Shown in pieces: positions 16,132 through 22,386 of a stretch of 28,902 nucleotides of DNA. This stretch comes from an uncultured Lachnospiraceae bacterium (GTDB lineage: Bacteria > Bacillota > Clostridia > Lachnospirales > Lachnospiraceae): NCBI GenBank assembly GCA_910587105.1, contig CAJUMB010000047.1, positions 1 through 28,902 of the forward strand. Reading direction: 5' to 3'. The notes below the pieces were generated by a model. That model did no database searches. It was given only the letters and a program-made list of their open reading frames with translations, and was not told the origin of the DNA. The translations under genes were made by a program, and so were the position numbers. Each line of letters starts with the position of its first letter. The stretch's first letter is position 1.

Positions 16132-17358
16132 ATGAAATATATGAAACGAGCCCTGGAGCGCAAGTTCCTGCATATGAGTTCTTTTTTTAAAGCCGTTCTT
16201 GTTACAGGTGCAAGACAGGTAGGAAAGACGACCATGTTAAAGCGTCTGGCAATGGACCAGAGCCGTACCTATGTATCAATGGATAATATAATGGCGCGGA
16301 CGCTTGCAAAATCCGATCCAGTACTGTTTTTTCAAACGTATAAACCGCCGATTATTATTGACGAGATACAAAAGGCGCCGGATCTGCTTGAACAGATTAA
16401 GATCATGTGTGATGAGAGTGAGGAACGGGGAAGGTTCTGGCTGACTGGGTCCCAGCAATATAAAATGATGAAAAATATCCGTGAAACGCTGGCAGGCAGG
16501 ATCGGAATTCTGGAGCTGTACAGCCTGTCGAAAAATGAAGCGGAAGGGCTGGATTTTCCCAATGAAATGGATTTTTCTCTGCCCTGTCTCCTGGAAAGAC
16601 AGCCTCTTGTACAAAAGAACGACATTGTTCAGACATTTGAACATATCTGGAGGGGAGGTATGCCGGATGCGCTCAGGGCAGATGCGGAACAGAGGCAGGA
16701 ATACTTTAATTCCTATATAGAAACATACCTTATGAGGGATGTGGCGGAAGAGGGGGGCATTACGGATACAGTCCGCTTTTATAAATTCATGAAAGCTTGT
16801 GCTGCATTGACGGCAGAACAGGTCAATTATAAGACTCTGGCAGAATCGGCAGAAATATCCCAGCCAACGGCAAAGGAGTGGGTACGCCTGCTGCAGGGAT
16901 TGGGCATTATTTACCTGCTGTCTCCGTATGCCAATAATGGGCTGAAACGGCTGACCAAAACGCCAAAGATGTATTTTTGTGATACAGGCCTGTGCGCCTG
17001 TCTATCCATGTGGCTTACCAGAGATACGCTTATGAATGGGGCGGCAAGCGGACATTATTTTGAAAATTATGTGGTGATGGAACTGCTTAAAAACTTTGCC
17101 TATTCTCCCTGGAAAGTAACTATGACCTATTACCGGGATTCCAATGGGAAAGAGATTGATGTATTTGTAGAGGAAAATGGCGTGATTCACCCATTGGAGA
17201 TCAAGAAGTCCGCAAACCCTGACAGGCGTCAGGTCAGGAAATATGAATTGTTGGATAAGGCGAAGCTGGAGAGGGGAAACGGCGGTATTGTCTGTATGTG
17301 CCAGGAGGTGATTCCCATTGATGACAAAAACTGTTTTATTCCCTGTAATTTAATCTGA
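16132..17358 (+). CDS. AAA-family ATPase with DUF4143 C-terminal domain
   Basis: A 408-residue cytoplasmic protein. The AAA_14 part has Walker A GARQVGKT (26-33), Walker B IIIDEIQ (Asp77, Glu78) and a sensor-type LTGSQQ (about 106-111). The DUF4143 part follows (about 200-370), with the helix-turn-helix-like 'SQPTAKEWVRLLQGLGIIYLL' region and a PD-(D/E)XK-like ending 'KEIDVFVEENGVIHPLEIKKS' (Asp, Glu...Lys). Start ATG 16132 after GAGGGTC. These proteins are common in gut anaerobes and mostly unstudied; their role is not known. Length is normal for the family. A perfect inverted repeat covers its promoter. Confidence 0.92.
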   Translation: MKYMKRALERKFLHMSSFFKAVLVTGARQVGKTTMLKRLAMDQSRTYVSMDNIMARTLAKSDPVLFFQTYKPPIIIDEIQKAPDLLEQIKIMCDESEERGRFWLTGSQQYKMMKNIRETLAGRIGILELYSLSKNEAEGLDFPNEMDFSLPCLLERQPLVQKNDIVQTFEHIWRGGMPDALRADAEQRQEYFNSYIETYLMRDVAEEGGITDTVRFYKFMKACAALTAEQVNYKTLAESAEISQPTAKEWVRLLQGLGIIYLLSPYANNGLKRLTKTPKMYFCDTGLCACLSMWLTRDTLMNGAASGHYFENYVVMELLKNFAYSPWKVTMTYYRDSNGKEIDVFVEENGVIHPLEIKKSANPDRRQVRKYELLDKAKLERGNGGIVCMCQEVIPIDDKNCFIPCNLI

Positions 17359-17407
17359 AAACAGCGGTACGATTTAACCGAAAAAAGAGAAATGGGGGTG
17401 GGCCGAA

Positions 17408-18385
17408 ATGGCACATGAAATGTCTTTGTCAACAGAAGGGAACCTGGATTATCCATATAAAGAATTTCAGGTATACGATTCCACGCCGATTTCGGTGGAG
17501 ATCTGGAGCGACCAGGTTTCAGTGGAGATGCACTGCCACAGGCATTATGAATTTGCACTGATCACCAAGGGCTCCTGTATTCATAATTACCGGGGAATGC
17601 AGGTGCCTCTGATTCCCGGAGATGTGTTTATCATCGAACCCAACCAGCCTCACGGCTATGAACTTCAGGCGCAGATCAATATTATCAACTGCATGTTTTT
17701 CCCGGACCAGCTCAGCGATGAAAACAATCAGATGCTGAAAAGCACTGTGGACCACCAGGCGTCCAGTTATAAAAGCGGAGAGATCAAAAAACAGTGGGAC
17801 CAGCTGCTCCAATATGTCAGTATGAAAGAAAATGCCATTGACGGCCATGTGCGGGAGGCGGGACTGAATGCCCAGGGAATTATTCATCTGAACAGGCAGG
17901 AGCTGTATCAGGTGGAGCATTATCTGAGAGAGATGGCCAGTGAGCAGGAGCAGAAAGCCGTGAACCTGGAGTATGCAAAGTCTGCCTACCTGCAGTTGAT
18001 TCTGGTACTGTTAAGCCGTGTGCAGATGAGCAGGCGTGAAAAGATCAAGGGTTACTCGGATAAAAAAAGAGATATGATTTACAATGCTTTGGTGTATATT
18101 GAAGACCATCTGGATGAAAAAATAGACTTCGCTATGCTGGCGGAACAGAGCTATATGAGTCCCAGTTATTTCCGGTCGGTTTTCAAAGATGTGACGGGAC
18201 TGACACCGGTGGATTATCTCAATCGGATGCGGGTGGTGAAGTCTTTGGAATACTTGGAAATGGAAAAGTCTACCATTGCCGCAGCAGCAGCCAGAGTGGG
18301 GGTGTACGATTCTAATTATTTTTCCAGAATGTTTAAGAAAGTTATGGGTTACTCGCCAAAATATTTTAAAAGTATCAGAGAATAA
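17408..18385 (+). CDS. AraC-family transcriptional regulator with cupin sensor domain
   Basis: A 325-residue regulator. The N-terminal cupin-type domain (about 20-105) has the HCHRHYEF and IEPNQPHGY motifs of sugar- or metabolite-sensing AraC proteins. The C-terminal double helix-turn-helix (about 225-323) shows 'DFAMLAEQSYMSPSYFRSVFKDVTGLTPVDYLNRMRV' and 'VGVYDSNYFSRMFKKVMGYSPKYF'. ATG 17408 follows GGGGGTGGG. It begins 49 bases after the ATPase and ends in a terminator. Such regulators usually control a nearby sugar-use gene, but none is adjacent, so the target is unknown. Confidence 0.92.
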   Translation: MAHEMSLSTEGNLDYPYKEFQVYDSTPISVEIWSDQVSVEMHCHRHYEFALITKGSCIHNYRGMQVPLIPGDVFIIEPNQPHGYELQAQINIINCMFFPDQLSDENNQMLKSTVDHQASSYKSGEIKKQWDQLLQYVSMKENAIDGHVREAGLNAQGIIHLNRQELYQVEHYLREMASEQEQKAVNLEYAKSAYLQLILVLLSRVQMSRREKIKGYSDKKRDMIYNALVYIEDHLDEKIDFAMLAEQSYMSPSYFRSVFKDVTGLTPVDYLNRMRVVKSLEYLEMEKSTIAAAAARVGVYDSNYFSRMFKKVMGYSPKYFKSIRE

Positions 18386-18408
18386 GCACTCCCTGGAGGG
18401 TGCTTTTT
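18385..18408 (+). terminator. Terminator of the AraC regulator gene
   Basis: AGCACTC (18385-18391) pairs with GGGTGCT (18398-18404), with one wobble, followed by TTTTT. It overlaps the last base of the stop codon. Confidence 0.75.
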
Positions 18409-18529
18409 CAATTGTCTATTTGACCGCTGGCGGTACTTTCTATGTCTGCGAACCTCCGTTTTTATATGGTTATAATGTTAAAATTTCGATGTTTTTTCGA
18501 CTGAAGTTTTCGGGGCTCTTCTTTCAATT

Positions 18530-18787
18530 ATGCAGGAAACGAAAAAAGAAAATGAAAAAGATGAATTAAAAGTAGAATGGCTGGGTGTGGATGGGGCACT
18601 GGTGCTGCTGTTTATCGTGTTGGCCTGTATCTATGGATACGGAAGGCTGAACTCCATTGATTTTATTATCGGCATTATGGCTCCGGGTATTGCCATTACC
18701 ATAACTGTAGGTGTATTCCTGAAATATTGTACAGAAGTTTTTTCTTTTGCAACTGGTAAAAAGGGCAAAGATGTAAAAGAAGATTAG
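18530..18787 (+). CDS. Small two-span membrane protein, unknown function
   Basis: An 85-residue protein with a charged N-terminus (1-18), two hydrophobic segments (about 24-38 and 46-64) and a Lys-rich tail. It is probably an inner-membrane protein with both ends in the cytoplasm. There is no good ribosome binding site before the ATG at 18530. TATAAT at 18471-18476 may be the -10, but no matching -35 is seen. The next gene follows 54 bases on with a strong ribosome binding site. I do not recognise a family. Confidence 0.6.
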   Translation: MQETKKENEKDELKVEWLGVDGALVLLFIVLACIYGYGRLNSIDFIIGIMAPGIAITITVGVFLKYCTEVFSFATGKKGKDVKED

Positions 18788-18841
18788 CTGCGGTCTGCGT
18801 ACTGACTGGAAAGGCCGTTTGCTGTGTGAAGGAGGAGCTTT

Positions 18842-19306
18842 ATGACCATCGAATGTTTTCCCGTGAAAATGACAGAGGAGGAGGCTGTCCGTATTGCCAA
18901 AGGCGGAAAGAACCCCATTTACCGTGCGCTGTTTGGCAGGAAGGAGGTTCATCTGCGCCTGATGTATCTGGAAAGCCGTTATATTATATATAAGATGACG
19001 TACAAAGATAACATTCTGGTGAAACTGTTTCAGAAAAAGGAGAAAGAGGATAAACAGAATATCCGTGTGATGGTAGAGGCCACTACCTGTACGGCGGCTT
19101 ATGTGGAGGATGACATCTGCACCGAAAAGAAGGATGTGGATGAACTGGATATTCAGTCCGGCTATTATGAAGACCATCGTCTGATTACCTGCGGTGCTAA
19201 TATGGCCCGGAGAATGGTGCGGCGCCACAGCGGCAGGAATTTGACAATAAACCCGGTGGAGGAAAATCAGCGTTTCCCATTTTGGGGAGAATTCCTTGAA
19301 AAATAA
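18842..19306 (+). CDS. 154-residue cytoplasmic protein, unknown function
   Basis: The ATG at 18842 follows GAAGGAGGAG at ideal distance. The product is soluble and mixed alpha/beta, with a hydrophobic core 'EVHLRLMYLESRYIIYKMTY' and Cys at 5, about 82, 92 and 120. I do not recognise it. It ends 'NPVEENQRFPFWGEFLEK', where the sequence breaks off in what looks like the start of another strand, so C-terminal loss is possible. It may share a transcript with the small membrane protein before it. The terminator at 19485 closes this unit. Confidence 0.65.
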   Translation: MTIECFPVKMTEEEAVRIAKGGKNPIYRALFGRKEVHLRLMYLESRYIIYKMTYKDNILVKLFQKKEKEDKQNIRVMVEATTCTAAYVEDDICTEKKDVDELDIQSGYYEDHRLITCGANMARRMVRRHSGRNLTINPVEENQRFPFWGEFLEK

Positions 19307-19319
19307 AGAGTTTTGTGAT

Positions 19320-19463
19320 ATGGTTATCTCAGAAACAAAAGTTATATTGCTGGATAAAGATGAACAGCAGCAGGAATACTTATATTGGTGTGTAATGAAT
19401 AGCCATGCCATCCTTTTCTGTGAGGAGCTTAAATATACACAGAATATGACCTGGTTGGGGTAG
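19320..19463 (+). CDS. Possible 47-residue ORF
   Basis: ATG 19320 to TAG 19461-19463, starting 14 bases after the preceding gene in a different frame. It has no ribosome binding site. The product (MVISETKVILLDKDEQQQ... with three Cys) has no recognised family. It lies upstream of the terminator, so it would be transcribed; it could equally be gene debris. Confidence 0.25.
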   Translation: MVISETKVILLDKDEQQQEYLYWCVMNSHAILFCEELKYTQNMTWLG

Positions 19464-19484
19464 GGAAACCAACCTGCTATTCAG

Positions 19485-19520
19485 TAATGGGCTGTGGGTA
19501 AAACCATAGCCCATTATTTT
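19485..19520 (+). terminator. Strong intrinsic terminator
   Basis: A 13-base stem (19485-19497 with 19504-19516, one wobble) around GTAAAA, followed by TTTT. It marks the end of the intact genes and the start of the decayed region. Confidence 0.9.
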
Positions 19521-19532
19521 CGGGAGCGGATA

Positions 19533-20095
19533 TGTGCAAAGAGACAAAAGATTTGAGTGCGATACTTGATATTTATGAGAACGAACTATGGGACGTATGT
19601 TCAAGTATAAGCTAAATGGTAAAATAGATGTTGAAATAATATTTTATAGGGAGAATCTTTGCCATCTTTTGGGACTGCAGCATATCTATGGAAAAAATAA
19701 GGAATATCTTGGAATAAATGGATATAACAAGATAAAGAATGGACAGTTGATAAAAAACAATTTGAAGAAGCATAATAAGGCGGAATATAACAGGATTGAA
19801 ATAAAACTGGATTATTTGACGAGATTTTTGATATGTTGAAATAGGGAGAATTTATTAAGTTTTACCAATACAGGACAAAACCGTTATCTATGGTTGTTGC
19901 GGATTTTATTATATATCATGACAAAAGTGAATTATATTACATTTGTTTTTAAGGCGGGAGAGAAACGGGGGAAAGCAATATAGCCTTGTATCTTTTATAG
20001 TTAAAAGCAACAATGACAGGAGCAGGAATCAATACATAGCGGGGCAGGAATATAAGAAGGTTACAAATTTTGAGATAATTGAATTGGATCGTTAG
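19533..20095 (+). pseudogene. Decayed PBECR4-like nuclease/toxin gene
   Basis: Coding sense jumps through frames but stays collinear. The order is ATG 19533 (MCKETKDLSAILDIYENELWDV), then a frame giving YKLNGKIDVEIIFYRENL and HLLGLQHIYG up to about 19815, then 'DEIFDMLK', stop, 'GEFIKFYQYRTKP...ADFIIYHDKSELYYI'. It continues as 'TFVFKAGEKRGK', then 'QYSLVSFIVKSNNDRSRNQYIAG', ending at TAG 20093. That is four frameshifts plus one in-frame TAG near 19842. The rebuilt protein of about 185 residues resembles the PBECR4 class of BECR-fold RNases (an RENL-x-HLLGL-type motif and a final beta hairpin). The family name is from memory of the pattern; the decay itself is seen directly. Confidence 0.65.
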
Positions 20096-20447
20096 CATAA
20101 GGCATGTCGGATGTTGAAGTCTAGAGCGTGCCTTATATCCCAAGATAAAAGAGAGGTGTTGGAGCTTGACTCCGGCACCTCTCTTTGTCTACAGTCTGAA
20201 CATTCATGCCACCTGCACGCTCCACATAAAGCAATTTTCAAACACACTCTATGGCAGGCTGACGCTGCTGGAGAAAATATAAAAAATACACAAGGGCCAG
20301 TAAATCGGCGCTTCCGCCTGGACTTATATCCTCTCTCATAAAATACCTGTCCAACTGGGCCGTAATGGACTCTTCGTCCAGCTCAGCCAGGGGAACAGAC
20401 TGGAGGTGATTTTTTAACCTCTGGGTAAGAGTCTGCCATTGCCGGTG
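20092..20447 (-). pseudogene. 3' remnant of a citG-like gene, interrupted by a small TA-flanked element
   Basis: On the minus strand, 20447 down to 20250 reads RQWQTLTQRLKNHLQ then 'DRYFMREDISPGGSADLLALVYFLYFLQQRQPA'. The SPGGSADLLA signature is typical of triphosphoribosyl-dephospho-CoA synthase (CitG/MdcB), which makes the prosthetic group of citrate or malonate lyase. Removing the element (20124-20249) with one TA copy joins this in frame to DFNIRHALC and a stop at 20092-20094. Everything upstream of about 20447, including the start, is missing. It overlaps the end of the pseudogene at 20095 by a few bases. Confidence 0.6.
20124..20249. mobile_element. MITE-like element inserted in the citG remnant
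   Basis: A 126-base element between TA dinucleotides (20122-20123 and 20250-20251). Its ends GAGCGTGCCTTA and GAGTGTGTTTGA (right end complemented) match at 8 of 12 positions and resemble the ends of the element at 25620. A 16-base hairpin (20149-20164 with 20170-20185) lies inside. The last 28 bases plus TA recur exactly at 21744-21771. Confidence 0.6.
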
Positions 20448-20476
20448 GATTTGCTTTTATATCCAGGCAGATTGCC

Positions 20477-20752
20477 ATGAATCCGGAAGCAGGGGAAGTA
20501 ATCCACAGAACCATTGCAGAGGAGACAGAGGCGGCTTTGAGCAATCTTAAACTTATTGTGGAAGAACTGGGGGCCCAGATAGATGACGTGGTGAAGTGCG
20601 ATGTGTTCCTGTCCACCATGGAGGAGTTTGACAGAATGAATGTAATATACGAAAAGTATTTTGGGACACAGTGTCCGCCAGCCCGGTGCGGTGTAGCTCT
20701 GGAACTGTGGGGAGGAATGAAGATTGAAAACGGCGCCATTGTGAAACTTTAA
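20477..20752 (+). pseudogene. RidA/YjgF-family deaminase, N-terminally truncated
   Basis: Reads MNPEAGEVIHRTIAEETEAA through 'LSNLKLIVEELGAQIDDVVKCDVFLSTMEEFDRMNVIYEKYF...PPARCGVALELWGGMKIENGAIVKL'. This matches RidA (2-iminobutanoate/2-iminopropanoate deaminase) from its 'GQIxMNPxTGEV' segment to the C-terminus. In-frame sequence upstream (about 20432-20476) still reads GGFAFISRQIA. The first 25 or so residues and the start are gone where it meets the citG remnant. It has 91 residues against a usual 120-125. The ATG at 20477 has no ribosome binding site. A functional trimer is unlikely. Confidence 0.65.
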
Positions 20753-20765
20753 GGGGAGGAAAGCC

Positions 20766-20984
20766 ATGCCGAGAAAGATCAAACAGTCATAAAATGAACT
20801 GATTCATGAGAAAACACTTTATCCGCTGGAACATGTGGTCGTGGATTTTGAACACGGGGGAATCATTGAAGAGTTCAAAAAGCGGGGGATACGCACAGAA
20901 GGCTGTCGTGTATTCTTTGACCGGAAAACGGTAGATGAGGCAGTTTCCTCACAAAGATTATTTAAAAACAGTGCAATCAAATGA
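20766..20984 (+). pseudogene. Short decayed gene with early in-frame stop
   Basis: ATG 20766 follows GGGGAGGAAAG, 13 bases after the ridA remnant, so it was once the next gene in that operon. It reads MPRKIKQS, TAA (20790-20792), then continues in the same frame as 'NELIHEKTLYPLEHVVVDFEHGG' and on to TGA 20982. The product is short, charged and not recognised. The coding character after the stop suggests a nonsense mutation, not a chance frame. Confidence 0.4.
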
Positions 20985-21008
20985 AAAATAGAGGATCAAT
21001 ATTCTGTA

Positions 21009-21020
21009 GTACTATAGTAC
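21009..21020. other. Perfect 12-base palindrome
   Basis: GTACTATAGTAC in an otherwise gene-free gap (20985-21220) that carries the arr promoter. It may be a regulator site or chance. Confidence 0.25.
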
Positions 21021-21141
21021 ATGAGCAAATTGTGCCCCTTGGCTGTGGAGAGAAACTTATGGCCAGGGGCGTTTTGCCGTTCCAGACCTTTAGACAGACG
21101 GCATTTTTGCAATGTTAAATCAAAAAGAAACAGTTGGGAGT

Positions 21142-21170
21142 TTGAAAAATCTCATACTTTCGTGTATAAT
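21142..21170 (+). promoter_or_regulatory. Promoter of the arr gene
   Basis: TTGAAA (21142-21147), a 17-base spacer and consensus TATAAT (21165-21170), about 50 bases before the ATG. Confidence 0.75.
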
Positions 21171-21220
21171 TTGGAAAAGAAAACCGGACAGGAAAATCAG
21201 TGTGAAAAGGAGAAAGTCAG

Positions 21221-21634
21221 ATGAGTGAAACTATGATATTCAGCCCAGGATCTTTTTTTCATGGAACTAAAGCAGACTTGAAAATAGGAGATTTCCTAAT
21301 CATAGGAAAGAAAAAGAATTTTAATGATGATAGAAAGTCTGGATATGTTTATTTTGCAGGGACTTTGGATGCAGCAATCTGGGGGGCAGAATTAGCAGAA
21401 GGGGATGGCAGAGAAAGGATATATGTTGTAGAGCCAACTGGGGATTACGAAGATGACCCCAATCTTACAGATAAGAAGTTTCCTGGAAATCCCACAAAGT
21501 CATATAGGTCAAAACAGCCGTTAAAGATTGTTGCAGAGGTAACAAAATGGGAAGGACATTCCCCGGAAATGCTGAATAATATGCTTGAAGGTCTTAAGAA
21601 GCTGTCTGAAAATGGGATAAAGGCAATTGATTAG
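21221..21634 (+). CDS. arr: Rifampin ADP-ribosyltransferase
   Basis: A 137-residue enzyme of the Arr family, which moves ADP-ribose from NAD+ to the C23 hydroxyl of rifamycins and so inactivates them. Hallmarks: FFHGTKADL (His14), YVYFAGTLDAA (Tyr44), VEPTGDYEDDPNLTDKKFPGNPTKSYRS (Asp79) and the ending 'WEGHSPEMLNN...GIKAID'. His14/Tyr44/Asp79 keep the spacing of the His19/Tyr49/Asp84 set in mycobacterial Arr. Length is normal (about 140). ATG 21221 follows AAAAGGAGAAAG. It has its own promoter, sits alone among remnants and repeat elements, and ends inside the left end of a repeat. Recent transfer is likely (inference). Confidence 0.93.
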   Translation: MSETMIFSPGSFFHGTKADLKIGDFLIIGKKKNFNDDRKSGYVYFAGTLDAAIWGAELAEGDGRERIYVVEPTGDYEDDPNLTDKKFPGNPTKSYRSKQPLKIVAEVTKWEGHSPEMLNNMLEGLKKLSENGIKAID

Positions 21635-21771
21635 TACTCCATCCAGTTAGAAATTTATTCGGCTGTATAAGCCCGCTGCAGCGCCCTTATGCGGAACAAA
21701 TCTCCCATATCATACCTTGGGTACAAACTGTGACACACGGTTGACATAAAGCAATTTTCAAACACACTCTA
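21632..21771. repeat. Degenerate MITE-like element after arr
   Basis: The right part (about 21664-21771) aligns with the right part of the element at 25620-25790, including ACAAATCTCCCATA and the CACACTCTA end. Its final 28 bases are identical to 20224-20251. The left end, beginning TAGTACTCCATCC at 21632, instead matches 28819-28841 at 19 of 23 bases. It may be a hybrid of two related elements. It holds no gene. Confidence 0.55.
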
Positions 21772-21850
21772 GTAGGTGGACCTATGTAATTATCAAGCCA
21801 GAAAATAGATGAGGCTGCCGAAAACATTCCCTTATCTGACTGTACGAATA

Positions 21851-21859
21851 TGTTATAAT
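21851..21859 (+). promoter_or_regulatory. Extended -10 promoter of the antitoxin-like gene
   Basis: TGTTATAAT (21851-21859) is an extended -10. No clear -35 is seen. The start codon is 75 bases downstream. Confidence 0.5.
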
Positions 21860-21934
21860 CAAACGAAAGAAAGGCGGAAACCGAGCGGAAAATCATACTA
21901 CTAACACCACTAAATAACGGAAAGGATTGATTTT

Positions 21935-22108
21935 ATGGCGGCAGCATTAAAAGAAGATTACCAGAGAGCTTTGAATGAACAGAAAAAGGAAGTCCGAGGA
22001 CTTGTAATAGCTGGATTGGAGCAGGTAAAAAAGGGAAGGACAAAAGACTTTAATACTGTATGTGACAGATTGGAGAAGAAATACAGCGATGAGGCAATAT
22101 CAAATTAG
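21935..22108 (+). CDS. 57-residue antitoxin-like protein
   Basis: ATG 21935 follows GGAAAGGA. The product MAAALKEDYQRALNEQKKEV continues as 'RGLVIAGLEQVKKGRTKDFNTVCDRLEKKYSDEAISN'. It is all-helical and charged, and has the size and 'GxTKDFNxVCDRLEKKY' ending of small type II antitoxins that precede RelE/ParE toxins. The ATG of a second gene (22089) overlaps its end in another frame, as in toxin-antitoxin pairs, but that gene is cut short. I infer an orphan antitoxin; the family name is not certain. Confidence 0.55.
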   Translation: MAAALKEDYQRALNEQKKEVRGLVIAGLEQVKKGRTKDFNTVCDRLEKKYSDEAISN

Positions 22109-22157
22109 GTTTTCATCTGTCCTTTCGACCAGTTCGACGTGGCAGTCATATCTATAC
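22089..22157 (+). pseudogene. Stub of a RelE/ParE-like toxin gene
   Basis: ATG 22089, overlapping the antitoxin end by 20 bases, reads MRQYQIRFSS, the usual opening of RelE/ParE toxins (first strand), and then loses sense. The frame stays open only to a TGA at 22155-22157. The break lies near 22115, where sugar-binding-protein sequence begins in another frame. Confidence 0.4.
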
Positions 22158-22252
22158 GTTTGGTGACTTTGTTAGATGGAGGAGAAGTGCCGGAAGTTTA
22201 TTATACCACTAATACACTGGTAACAGCCGAGAATGTGGAAGATTTTGAATAA
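22109..22252 (+). pseudogene. C-terminal fragment of a sugar ABC transporter binding protein
   Basis: The open frame reads VFICPFDQFDVAVISIRLVT, then 'LLDGGEVPEVYYTTNTLVTAENVEDFE' and stop. The 'GEVPExYYTTNTLVTxENVxDF' ending is typical of periplasmic-binding proteins for simple sugars (RbsB/MglB/XylF-like). The first 280 or so residues and the start are missing; the fragment directly follows the antitoxin stop. A terminator follows at 22263. Confidence 0.6.
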
Positions 22253-22256
22253 ATGA
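22220..22256 (+). repeat. 37-base direct repeat, left copy
   Basis: Identical to 23722-23758. It covers the last ten codons and stop of the sugar-binding-protein fragment. The similarity continues in weaker form through the following terminator. Confidence 0.95.
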
Positions 22257-22262
22257 GAATCT

Positions 22263-22303
22263 AAGCCCTGCGGAATATATGGCCGCAGGGCTTGTCCATT
22301 TTC
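22263..22303 (+). terminator. Terminator after the sugar-binding-protein fragment
   Basis: AAGCCCTGCGG (22263-22273) pairs perfectly with CCGCAGGGCTT (22283-22293), followed by a T-containing tail. Confidence 0.75.
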
Positions 22304-22327
22304 ATTGGCGGGACGTAAGCATCAATA

Positions 22328-22356
22328 TTGACAAGATTGGTTAGAAAGGTTAGAAT
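22328..22356 (+). promoter_or_regulatory. Promoter of the AlbA_2 regulator gene
   Basis: Consensus TTGACA (22328-22333), a 17-base spacer and TAGAAT (22351-22356), 30 bases before the ATG. Confidence 0.75.
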
Positions 22357-22386
22357 ATGAGTAGAATATTTTCAGGAGGCGGTTAG

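Noticed and set aside
21021..21224. 67-codon plus-strand frame before arr
   Set aside because: It overlaps the arr promoter and leader, has no ribosome binding site and odd composition.
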